Positions 1 through 5,059 of a stretch of 13,263 nt of DNA are shown piece by piece. This stretch comes from Actinomycetales bacterium. Lineage in GTDB: Bacteria > Actinomycetota > Actinomycetes > Actinomycetales > Cellulomonadaceae. The notes below the pieces were generated by a model. That model ran no database searches, was not told the origin of the DNA, and saw only the letters and a list, made by a program, of their open reading frames with translations. Made by a program: the position numbers and the translations under genes. The number at the start of each line of letters is the position of its first letter. The first letter of the stretch is position 1. Where the stretch lies: assembly GCA_012514545.1 (NCBI GenBank), contig JAAZAC010000168.1:1-13263 (forward strand), written 5' to 3'.

Positions 1-2
1 AC

Positions 3-1346
3 GTGCAGGCCGAGCTCGCCAAGGTCTTCGCGTTCGCCGAGCGGGTGCGCTCGGGCGAGTGGCGCGGCGTGACCGGCGAGCCCGTGCGCACGGTGGTGAA
101 CATCGGCATCGGCGGCTCGGACCTCGGCCCGGTCATGGCGTACGAGGCCCTGGCCCCGTACGTGCAGGAGGGCCTCGAGGTCCGGTTCGTCTCCAACATC
201 GACCCGACCGACGTCGCCCGCACGGTCGCCGACCTCGACCCCGCCACCACGCTGTTCATCGTCGCGTCGAAGACGTTCGGCACCCTCGAGACGCTGGTCA
301 ACGCGCGGCTGGCCCGGGCCTGGCTGTGGGAGCGGCTGGCGGCGAGCGGGGCGATCGACGGCACGGCGGAGTCGCGCAGCGCCGCCGTCGCGCGCCACTT
401 CGTCGCCGTCTCGACGGCGCTCGACAAGGTCGCCGCGTTCGGCATCGACCCCGCCAACGCCTTCGGGTTCTGGGACTGGGTCGGCGGGCGCTACTCGGTC
501 GACTCCGCCATCGGCACGTCGCTCGCGATCGCCATCGGCCCGGAGCGCTTCCGGGAGTTCCTCGCCGGGTTCCACGCCGTCGACGAGCACCTGCGCGCGG
601 AGCCGTTCGAGCGCAACGTGCCCGTGCTCATGGGCCTGCTCAACGTCTGGTACGTCAACTTCCTCGGCGCGCACACGCACGCGGTGCTGCCGTACGCCCA
701 GCTCCTGCACCGCTTCCCGGCCTACCTGCAGCAGCTGACCATGGAGTCCAACGGCAAGTCGGTGCGCTGGGACGGCACGCCGGTCACGTGCGACACGGGC
801 GAGGTCTTCTGGGGCGAGCCGGGCACGAACGGCCAGCACGCCTTCTACCAGCTCATCCACCAGGGCACCCGGCTGGTCCCGGCCGACTTCATCGCGGTGG
901 CCACCCCCGCGTACCCGCTGCAGGACGACCGCGGCGACGGCACCGGGCCCACGGACGTCCACGAGCTGCTGCTCGCCAACTTCGTGGCCCAGACGAAGGC
1001 GCTCGCGTTCGGCAAGACCGCCGACGAGGTCCGCGCCGAGGGCACCCCGGAGCACCTCGTGCCCGCCCGCGTGTTCCCCGGCAACCGCCCGACGACGTCG
1101 ATCATGGCGCCCGCGCTGACCCCCTCGGTCCTCGGCCAGCTCATCGCGCTGTACGAGCACGTCACGTTCGTGCAGGGGATCGTCTGGGGCATCGACTCGT
1201 TCGACCAGTGGGGCGTGGAGCTGGGCAAGAAGCTCGCACTGGAGGTCGCCCCGGCGCTCGCGGGCGACGCGGCCGCGCTGGCGGCGCAGGACCCGTCCAC
1301 GCGCTCCCTCGTCGCCTACTACCGCGCGCACCGCCGCCGGCCGTGA
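3..1346 (+). CDS. pgi: Glucose-6-phosphate isomerase, 5'-truncated by window edge
   Basis: Cytoplasmic enzyme that interconverts glucose 6-phosphate and fructose 6-phosphate in glycolysis and gluconeogenesis. About 447 residues are visible; family members are about 540-560 residues, so roughly the first 100 lie outside the window and the true start is not seen (the GTG at 3 is internal). Numbering from that codon, the sugar-phosphate loop NIGIGGSDLGP is at 33-43. The first family signature, around VGGRYSVDSAIGTS, is at 160-173. TMESNGKSV is at 246-254 and WGEPGTNGQHAF, with the expected base Glu272, at 270-281. The ring-opening His corresponds to His320 in DVHELLLANF. The C-terminal signature FDQWGVELGK is at 400-409 with the catalytic Lys409. 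All key residues are present. The TGA stop overlaps the start of the S4 gene, so the two are translationally coupled. Confidence 0.97.
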   Translation: MQAELAKVFAFAERVRSGEWRGVTGEPVRTVVNIGIGGSDLGPVMAYEALAPYVQEGLEVRFVSNIDPTDVARTVADLDPATTLFIVASKTFGTLETLVNARLARAWLWERLAASGAIDGTAESRSAAVARHFVAVSTALDKVAAFGIDPANAFGFWDWVGGRYSVDSAIGTSLAIAIGPERFREFLAGFHAVDEHLRAEPFERNVPVLMGLLNVWYVNFLGAHTHAVLPYAQLLHRFPAYLQQLTMESNGKSVRWDGTPVTCDTGEVFWGEPGTNGQHAFYQLIHQGTRLVPADFIAVATPAYPLQDDRGDGTGPTDVHELLLANFVAQTKALAFGKTADEVRAEGTPEHLVPARVFPGNRPTTSIMAPALTPSVLGQLIALYEHVTFVQGIVWGIDSFDQWGVELGKKLALEVAPALAGDAAALAAQDPSTRSLVAYYRAHRRRP

Positions 1347-1714
1347 CGGGCAAGGTCCGCGTCGACGCGTGGATGTGGGGCGTGCGCCTGTTCACCACGC
1401 GGTCGGCGGCGGCCGCGGCGTGCCGCGCGGGCCACGTGCGCGTCAACGGCGTGCGCGCCAAGCCCGCCACGCCGGTCGGGCCGGGCGACGAGGTGGCGGT
1501 GCACCTGCCCGCGCGCGACGTCGTGTACGAGGTCACGGGCCTGATCACCAAGCGCGCGTCCGCCGCGGTGGCGGCGCAGCACTACGTCGACAGGTCCCCG
1601 CCGCCGCCCCCGCGCGAGCACGTGATCCCCGTCGCGCAGCGCGACCGCGGCGCCGGCCGCCCCACCAAGCGCGACCGGCGGCTCATCGACAGGTGGCGCG
1701 GCCGGCCGGGCTAG
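1343..1714 (+). CDS. RNA-binding S4 domain protein (Hsp15/RqcP-like)
   Basis: A 123-residue protein with an N-terminal S4 fold. The segment VRVDAWMWGVRLFTTRS (about residues 5-21), followed by GHVRVNGVRAKPATPVGPGDEV, is the classic S4 pattern of the Hsp15/HslR group. These small proteins bind stalled 50S-peptidyl-tRNA or structured RNA and take part in ribosome rescue; that role is family knowledge, not shown here. The C-terminal third is basic and proline-rich (PPPPPREH, then GRPTKRDRRLIDRWRGR), probably a disordered RNA-binding tail. I chose the GTG at 1343 because it overlaps the pgi TGA (GTGA), has no visible Shine-Dalgarno of its own, and puts the S4 fold right after the start. Reinitiation by pgi ribosomes would explain its translation. 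Confidence 0.9.
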   Translation: MTGKVRVDAWMWGVRLFTTRSAAAAACRAGHVRVNGVRAKPATPVGPGDEVAVHLPARDVVYEVTGLITKRASAAVAAQHYVDRSPPPPPREHVIPVAQRDRGAGRPTKRDRRLIDRWRGRPG

Positions 1715-1726
1715 GCGACCGGGGCG

Positions 1727-1760
1727 GTCGTCGTGCGTCGGCGGGGCCGGGTACGACGAC
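1727..1760. terminator. Hairpin downstream of pgi-S4 genes
   Basis: GTCGTCGT (1727-1734) is perfectly complementary to ACGACGAC (1753-1760), giving an 8-bp stem with an 18-nt GC-rich loop, 12 nt after the S4 stop. There is no U-tract, which is common for actinobacterial terminators. It overlaps by two bases with the next hairpin, so only one of the two can form fully. Confidence 0.4.
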
Positions 1761-1790
1761 GGCCCGCCCCCCGCGAGGGGGACGGGCCGT
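1759..1790 (-). terminator. Terminator hairpin of the cold-shock gene
   Basis: ACGGCCCG (1759-1766) pairs perfectly with CGGGCCGT (1783-1790), and an inner run of C pairs with a run of G around a GCGA loop, giving 12 or more base pairs with one bulged A. It lies 12 nt beyond the stop of the minus-strand cold-shock gene, where an intrinsic terminator is expected, and can act for the plus strand too. There is no U-tract. Confidence 0.6.
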
Positions 1791-1802
1791 GAGCCTGAGG
1801 GA

Positions 1803-2006
1803 TCAGAGGGCGCGGATGTTCGCGGCCTGCGGGCCCTTGGCGCCCTGCGTGACGTCGTACTCCACCTTCTGGTCCTCCTCGAGCGAGCGGTAGCCCGACC
1901 CGGCGATGGCGGAGTAGTGGGCGAAGACGTCAGGGCCGCCCTCGTCGGGGGCGATGAAGCCGAAGCCCTTCTCGCTGTTGAACCACTTCACGGTTCCGAA
2001 TGCCAT
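1803..2006 (-). CDS. Cold-shock protein, CspA family
   Basis: A 67-residue single cold-shock domain that binds single-stranded RNA and DNA and prevents secondary structure in mRNA. RNP1 is KGFGFI (13-18) and RNP2 is the variant VFAHYSAI (27-34), with Ala and Tyr where DVFVHFS is usual; this variant is common in actinobacterial homologues. The N-terminus MAFGTVKWFNSEKGFGF is canonical. I chose the ATG at 2006 over an in-frame upstream one at 2030 because GGAAGGAG lies five bases before it and the protein then has the family length. The gene is monocistronic: it is divergent from the desaturase and ends at a strong hairpin. A long upstream leader suggests post-transcriptional control. The paralogue type (cold-inducible or constitutive) cannot be told from the sequence. 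Confidence 0.96.
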   Translation of the reverse strand: MAFGTVKWFNSEKGFGFIAPDEGGPDVFAHYSAIAGSGYRSLEEDQKVEYDVTQGAKGPQAANIRAL

Positions 2007-2135
2007 GGTCGCTCCTTCCAGAGCAGTCAACCGGCCCGCGTGTCGGGCCCGGTCGTCACGTCGAGTTCTCGTCTGCTCCTTCAGGGCAATGCACCAGGGG
2101 ACAGCTCAAACCACATGCAACGTCCGGCCAGCGTA
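2007..2135 (-). promoter_or_regulatory. Probable long structured 5' leader of the cold-shock gene
   Basis: The stretch before the cold-shock gene is less GC-rich than its surroundings and has no gene. A possible -10, TACGCT (complement of 2130-2135), would give an mRNA leader of about 115 nt; I find no convincing -35. Just upstream of the Shine-Dalgarno the leader can form a hairpin of 2031-2038 with 2044-2052 (CCGGCCCG against CGGGCC plus GG, one bulge). A second Shine-Dalgarno-like copy, GAAGGAGC, lies at 2075-2082, about 65 nt upstream of the functional GGAAGGAGC (2011-2019). Long leaders with thermoresponsive structure are known for cspA genes; that it acts this way here is inference. Confidence 0.4.
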
Positions 2136-2173
2136 CAGGACGCACGACCCGAGCCGGGGGAATGCCCGTCGCC

Positions 2174-2202
2174 GCGACACCTACGGTGCCGTAGGTTACG
2201 CT
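2174..2202 (+). promoter_or_regulatory. Desaturase promoter with palindromic operator in the spacer
   Basis: A candidate promoter reads GCGACA (2174-2179), 17-bp spacer, TACGCT (2197-2202), with four of six matches to the -35 consensus. The perfect inverted repeat ACCTACGG-TG-CCGTAGGT occupies 2179-2196, that is, the whole spacer. An 18-bp palindrome with short half-sites placed there is typical of a TetR-family repressor site. It lies 63-80 nt before the desaturase ATG. No regulator gene is in the window, so its identity is unknown. Confidence 0.6.
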
Positions 2203-2258
2203 GGCGGCTCGATGTGCTGCCCGTGGTGCGTCGTCGTCGTAGAGAGAGCGGACCGCCC

Positions 2259-3350
2259 ATGGCCCAAGGCACACTCACCCACCCCGCCCCGTCCGAGCGC
2301 CCCCGTGACCGCCAGGTCTCGGCGTACGCCGCGCTGTCCCGCACGGTCCAGGACGCCGGCCTCCTGCGGCGCCGCCGGGGCTACTACTGGACCCAGTTCG
2401 CCGTGCTCACGGTCCTGCTGGCCGGGATCGGCGCCGGCGTGGTGCTGCTCGGCCACACGTGGTGGCAGCTGGCCCTGGCCGCGCTGCTCGCCCTGGTCCT
2501 CGGGCAGGTGATGTTCCTCGGGCACGACACCGCGCACCGTCAGGTGTTCGCCTCGGGCCGCTGGAGCGACTGGGGGAGCCTCGTCATCGCGAACCTCTAC
2601 GCGGGGATGAGCTACGGCTGGTGGCAGCACAAGCACAGCCGCCACCACGCCAAGCCCAACCAGGTGGGTGCCGACCCCGACATCGAGACCGACGTCGTGG
2701 TCTTCCACAACGAGGACGGCCCGCGCCGGACGACCCGCGTGGGCGGGTGGCTGCGGGCGCGGCAGGGCTGGCTGTTCTTCCCGCTGCTGCTCCTCGAGGG
2801 CCTCAACCTGCACCTCTCGGGCGTGCGCACGCTGCTGGGCCGCGGGCCCGTCCGGCGCCGGCCGCTGGAGATCGCCCTCGTCTCGCTGCGGCTCGGCGGC
2901 TACCTGGCCCTCGTCTTCTGGGCCCTGCCGGTCGGCATGGCCTTCGCCTTCCTCGGCGTCCAGCTCGGGCTCTTCGGGCTGTACATGGGCGCGGTCTTCG
3001 CGCCGAACCACAAGGGCATGCCGATCCTGCCGCGGGACGCGCGCCTGGACTTCCTGAGCCGCCAGGTGCTCATGAGCCGCAACGTCACGGGCAGCCGGTT
3101 CGTCGACTGGTTCATGGGCGGCCTCAACCACCAGGTCGAGCACCACCTGTTCCCGAGCATGCCCCGGCCGCACCTGCGCCGTGCCCGCCCGATCGTCCGC
3201 GAGTTCTGCGCCGCGCAGGGGATCACCTACACCGAGACGACGGTGTTCGGGTCGTGGCGGCGCATCGTGCGCTACCTCAACGAGGTGGGCCTGCGGGCGC
3301 GCGACCCGTTCCAGTGCCCGCTGACCGCCGAGCTGCGCTCGGCGCGCTGA
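2259..3350 (+). CDS. Membrane fatty acid desaturase (acyl-lipid/acyl-CoA type)
   Basis: A 363-residue integral membrane di-iron enzyme that introduces a cis double bond into fatty acyl chains, changing membrane fluidity. The three histidine boxes are complete: HDTAH (89-93), HKHSRHH (124-130) and HQVEHH (291-296). An extra His251 in APNHKGMP is typical of the DesA3/linoleoyl-CoA desaturase group. Hydrophobic segments at about 48-66, 69-87, 172-188 and 210-245 fit the four-helix topology. It lacks the N-terminal cytochrome b5 domain, so electrons must come from a separate reductase, none of which is in the window. I chose the ATG at 2259 because it gives the family length; the preceding AGAGAGAGCGG is only a weak Shine-Dalgarno. 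The longer reading upstream would run through the promoter and operator. Exact regiospecificity cannot be told. Confidence 0.93.
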   Translation: MAQGTLTHPAPSERPRDRQVSAYAALSRTVQDAGLLRRRRGYYWTQFAVLTVLLAGIGAGVVLLGHTWWQLALAALLALVLGQVMFLGHDTAHRQVFASGRWSDWGSLVIANLYAGMSYGWWQHKHSRHHAKPNQVGADPDIETDVVVFHNEDGPRRTTRVGGWLRARQGWLFFPLLLLEGLNLHLSGVRTLLGRGPVRRRPLEIALVSLRLGGYLALVFWALPVGMAFAFLGVQLGLFGLYMGAVFAPNHKGMPILPRDARLDFLSRQVLMSRNVTGSRFVDWFMGGLNHQVEHHLFPSMPRPHLRRARPIVREFCAAQGITYTETTVFGSWRRIVRYLNEVGLRARDPFQCPLTAELRSAR

Positions 3351-3374
3351 GCCTGCCGACGGCGCGCTGAGCCT
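3340..3374 (+). repeat. 15-bp direct repeat at the desaturase stop codon
   Basis: CGGCGCGCTGAGCCT occurs at 3340-3354 and again at 3360-3374, a period of 20 bp. The first copy contains the desaturase TGA stop; the second reaches the first base of the DUF4395 stop. The second copy plus its flank can fold as a hairpin (CGCGCTG at 3363-3369 with CAGGCGCG at 3375-3382, one bulge), a possible weak bidirectional terminator in this 23-bp convergent gap. Confidence 0.6.
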
Positions 3375-3823
3375 CAGGCGCGGCGCAGGCGCTGCAGCAG
3401 CAGGTACATCTCGCAGCCCAGGCAGAAGCCGAAGGCCGCGTTGAGGAAGGCCGCGACGAGGGCGACCGCGGCCGCGACGGGCACGGCGCCCGGGACGAGC
3501 GGGCTCAGGGCGAGCCCCATGAGCGTCACCACCAGGCCCACGGTCTGCGCGAACCGCGGCGGCGCCGGGTCCTCGAGCGACGTGGGCGGGGCGAGCCGCG
3601 GCCGGACCCAGCGGCGGAACACCCAGCCCTGGACCGAGTGCTGCGGGCCGCGGGCCGCGCCGATCGCGAAGAGCACGACGGCGACCGCCAGGAGGGCCGT
3701 CGCCGCCGGCCCGGTGCCGAGCACCACGGTGACGGCGAGGAGGACGGCGCTGACGGCCGCGCCGAAGCGCGGGCCGCGGGGGTCGATGCCGGCGGTCGCC
3801 GGGGCCTGCCGTGCGTCAGCCAC
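3374..3823 (-). CDS. DUF4395 four-helix membrane protein
   Basis: A 149-residue membrane protein of the DUF4395 family, whose biochemical function is not established. After an N-terminal GIDPRGPRFGAAV segment there are four hydrophobic helices at about 21-36, 40-54, 93-110 and 114-133. The C-terminus carries the hallmark FCLGCEMYLL, with Cys134 and Cys137 as a CxxC pair at the membrane boundary. These cysteines and the thioredoxin-like neighbour suggest dithiol-disulfide exchange or sulfur transfer; this is inference. The GTG at 3823 lies inside the end of the thioredoxin-like gene (8-nt overlap), so translation is coupled. No ATG is available at a sensible position. In many actinobacteria this pair sits next to a sulfurtransferase gene; none is present in this window. 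Confidence 0.85.
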   Translation of the reverse strand: MADARQAPATAGIDPRGPRFGAAVSAVLLAVTVVLGTGPAATALLAVAVVLFAIGAARGPQHSVQGWVFRRWVRPRLAPPTSLEDPAPPRFAQTVGLVVTLMGLALSPLVPGAVPVAAAVALVAAFLNAAFGFCLGCEMYLLLQRLRRA

Positions 3824-4253
3824 GGGCCACCGCCAGGTCGAGGGCGGCCGTGGCGGCCGCGCGGTCCATCGAGCCCGACGTGCGGGCGCGGACGTCGCCG
3901 TCGGGGCCGAGGAGCAGCACCGACGGCGTCCGCAGCACCCCGAGGCGCCGGACGAGGTCCGGGTACCGGGTGGCGTCGATCTCCACGTGCGCGACGCCGC
4001 GGTGCTCGCGGGCGACCGCACCGAGCACCCGGGCGACCTGCGGGCACGTCGCGCAGCCGGGGGAGGACACCTGGAGGAGCGTCGCGGTCGCGCCCAGCGC
4101 CCGGCCGAGCTCGGCGGCGGTCACGCGCTCGCGGCGGCCCGGGGCGCGCAGGACGCCGTCCCGGCGTCGGGCGAGGAGGAGGACGAGCGAGGCGACGGCG
4201 AGAAGGAGGGCGACGGTCGCGAGTCGGCCGGCAGAACTGCTGAGGAGGTCCAT
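3816..4253 (-). CDS. Membrane-anchored thioredoxin family protein
   Basis: A 145-residue protein with an uncleaved N-terminal membrane helix (about residues 11-28), a basic stop-transfer stretch (ARRRDG), then a thioredoxin fold. The redox centre is CATC (Cys67-Cys70) in SSPGCATCPQ, and the cis-proline is Pro110 in LRTPSVLLLG. The CATC dipeptide differs from CGPC of thioredoxin 1. The arginine-rich stretch after the helix suggests the redox domain faces the cytoplasm, by the positive-inside rule. It is probably a thiol-disulfide protein working with the DUF4395 protein encoded by the overlapping next gene. The ATG at 4253 has only a weak Shine-Dalgarno (AGGGA, 4259-4263), and that element can be sequestered by pairing with the 5' end of the mRNA. 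Expression is probably controlled by the Cys-rich leader ORF just upstream. Confidence 0.88.
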   Translation of the reverse strand: MDLLSSSAGRLATVALLLAVASLVLLLARRRDGVLRAPGRRERVTAAELGRALGATATLLQVSSPGCATCPQVARVLGAVAREHRGVAHVEIDATRYPDLVRRLGVLRTPSVLLLGPDGDVRARTSGSMDRAAATAALDLAVARG

Positions 4254-4257
4254 CGGA

Positions 4258-4347
4258 TTCCCTGGGTGGAGGCGTGCGGGGGTCGGGAGCGCGTCAGGCG
4301 CAACACCGACACATCGCGCGCACGAGAAGCCTCCTGACCTCAGGGAA
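4258..4347 (-). promoter_or_regulatory. Attenuator stem enclosing the leader ORF
   Basis: On the minus strand TTCCCTG (4347-4341) is complementary to CAGGGAA (4264-4258), GGT (4339-4337) to ACC (4267-4265), and GGAGGC (4334-4329) to GCCTCC (4273-4268). The order is antiparallel, so a 16-bp stem forms with only one- and two-base bulges (A4340; C4336 and A4335). The leader ORF lies in the loop. The 3' arm holds the thioredoxin Shine-Dalgarno; the 5' arm holds most of the leader ORF's AGGAGG. Ribosome occupancy of the leader would therefore open the downstream site. Confidence 0.65.
4294..4323 (-). CDS. Polycysteine leader peptide MRAMCRCCA
   Basis: A nine-codon ORF, GTG CGC GCG ATG TGT CGG TGT TGC GCC TGA, 40 nt upstream of the thioredoxin-like gene. 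A perfect AGGAGG (4330-4335) stands six bases before the GTG, which is better than the signal of the downstream gene. An internal ATG at 4314 would give MCRCCA. Three of the last five residues are Cys, against a low background of Cys in this genome. Short upstream ORFs with clustered Cys codons control sulfur-metabolism operons in mycobacteria by cysteine-responsive attenuation, and annotated 'putative leader peptides' sit before thioredoxin/DUF4395 genes in other actinobacteria. Seen here: ORF, Shine-Dalgarno, Cys codons and position. Inferred: regulation by cysteinyl-tRNA supply. Confidence 0.8.
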   Translation of the reverse strand: MRAMCRCCA

Positions 4348-4354
4348 CGGCGTC

Positions 4355-4383
4355 ACGGTAGGTCACGGCAGCGGGCGTGTCAA
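4355..4383 (-). promoter_or_regulatory. Sigma70-type promoter of the thioredoxin/DUF4395 operon
   Basis: Minus strand: perfect -35 TTGACA (4383-4378), 17-bp spacer, -10 TACCGT (4360-4355). Transcription would start near 4349-4347, so the mRNA would begin almost exactly with the 5' arm of the attenuator stem (4347). It is the best promoter match I found in the window. Confidence 0.75.
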
Positions 4384-4405
4384 AGTCCGTCCGCGGTGCC
4401 AGCGG

Positions 4406-4434
4406 TTGCGGGCCCCCGGGCGGGGTGGTCCGAT
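4406..4434 (+). promoter_or_regulatory. Candidate promoter of the coiled-coil protein gene
   Basis: TTGCGG (4406-4411), 17-bp spacer, TCCGAT (4429-4434), predicting a start near 4441 and a 20-nt leader to the ATG at 4461. The spacing is ideal but both hexamers are only moderate matches. It is divergent from the thioredoxin promoter; the two -35 elements are 22 bp apart. Confidence 0.4.
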
Positions 4435-4460
4435 CGGGGGACTGACGAGAGGGGCGGGAC

Positions 4461-4934
4461 ATGGGCGACGCCGTCGTGTGGGTGATCGTGGCCGTCGTCG
4501 TCGTGGTGGTGGTCGTGGCGGTGCTCGTCGCCGTGCGCTCCTCCGGGGCGCGGCGGGTCGAGGCGCAGCGGGCGCGGGCCGCGGCGATCCGCGAGGAGGC
4601 CGAGGCCGAGCGCATCGAGGTGCAGCGCCGCGAGGCCGCCGCCGCGCAGGTCGAGGCCGAGGCGCGCAGGGCGCAGGCCGACGCGCAGGCGCGCGCGGCG
4701 GAGGCCGCCCGGCTCGAGCGCGAGGCCGCCGAGCGCGCGGAGCGCGCGGGCGGGGCGCGGGCCGAGGTGGAGGAGCGGCTGCGCGAGGCCGACCGGCTCG
4801 ACCCCGACGTGCCCACGGGCGGCCAGGAGCCCGCCCCCGGGACCGTGCCGCCCCCGGCGGCGTCCGGGACGCAGCCCCCGCCGCCGCCCGCCGCGGGGAC
4901 GCAGCCCCCGCCGCCGGCCACCCCGGAGCGCTAG
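4461..4934 (+). CDS. Membrane-anchored coiled-coil protein with proline-rich tail
   Basis: A 157-residue protein that I do not recognise as a named family. It has a very short N-terminus, one strongly hydrophobic helix at about 5-26 (almost all Val/Ile/Ala), then about 85 residues (30-115) made of Ala, Glu, Arg and Gln, with a charge pattern typical of a long coiled coil or single alpha-helix. The tail (about 120-157) is disordered and proline-rich with repeated GTQPPPPP. The short N-terminus and Arg-rich flank after the helix suggest the coiled coil is cytoplasmic. There is no signal-peptidase or sortase motif. The start is supported by AGAGGGG (4448-4454) six bases before ATG. Roles in scaffolding or envelope organisation are possible but nothing in the sequence decides. 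Low complexity makes homology searches unreliable here. Confidence 0.75.
   Translation: MGDAVVWVIVAVVVVVVVVAVLVAVRSSGARRVEAQRARAAAIREEAEAERIEVQRREAAAAQVEAEARRAQADAQARAAEAARLEREAAERAERAGGARAEVEERLREADRLDPDVPTGGQEPAPGTVPPPAASGTQPPPPPAAGTQPPPPATPER
4866..4916 (+). repeat. 30-bp period in-frame repeat (proline-rich tail)
   Basis: A 21-bp unit beginning GGGACGCAGCCCCCG occurs at 4866-4886 and 4896-4916, encoding the repeated GTQPPPPP. The period of 30 bp keeps frame, so the repeat can change in copy number without frameshift. Confidence 0.7.
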
Positions 4935-5059
4935 CCGCTCTGCCCTCGGCGAAAGAGCGACGGTCGCCGGGGGAAATCGCTCGACGCCGTCGGCGGTCGG
5001 ACGGACACTGGCACTCGCGCGACGAGGCGCCGCCCGGCCCGTTCGACCCCGAGGACACG
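4935..5059. other. Intergenic region before the MFS gene, with short inverted repeats
   Basis: This 125-bp gap contains two overlapping short dyads: CGGCGA (4947-4952) with TCGCCG (4964-4969), and GAGCGA (4955-4960) with TCGCTC (4977-4982). The first could be a weak terminator of the preceding gene, the second a regulator site for the exporter. I see no convincing -35/-10 pair. Confidence 0.3.

Noticed and set aside
2053..2085. Ten-codon ORF (MTTGPDTRAG) in the cold-shock leader, from GTG at 2060
   Set aside because: The nearest Shine-Dalgarno-like element is 16 bases away and the codons show no regulatory pattern, unlike the Cys leader at 4294.
5009..5016. TGGCACTC resembling half of a CIRCE (HrcA) element
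   Set aside because: The second half GAGTGCTAA is missing at the required nine-base spacing, and the gene downstream is an exporter.
4274..5059. Extension of the MFS frame upstream by 262 codons
   Set aside because: The extension is Arg/Gly-rich, antisense-like to nothing and overlaps the coiled-coil gene in another frame; the ATG at 5060 has a Shine-Dalgarno and begins the transporter at the right place.
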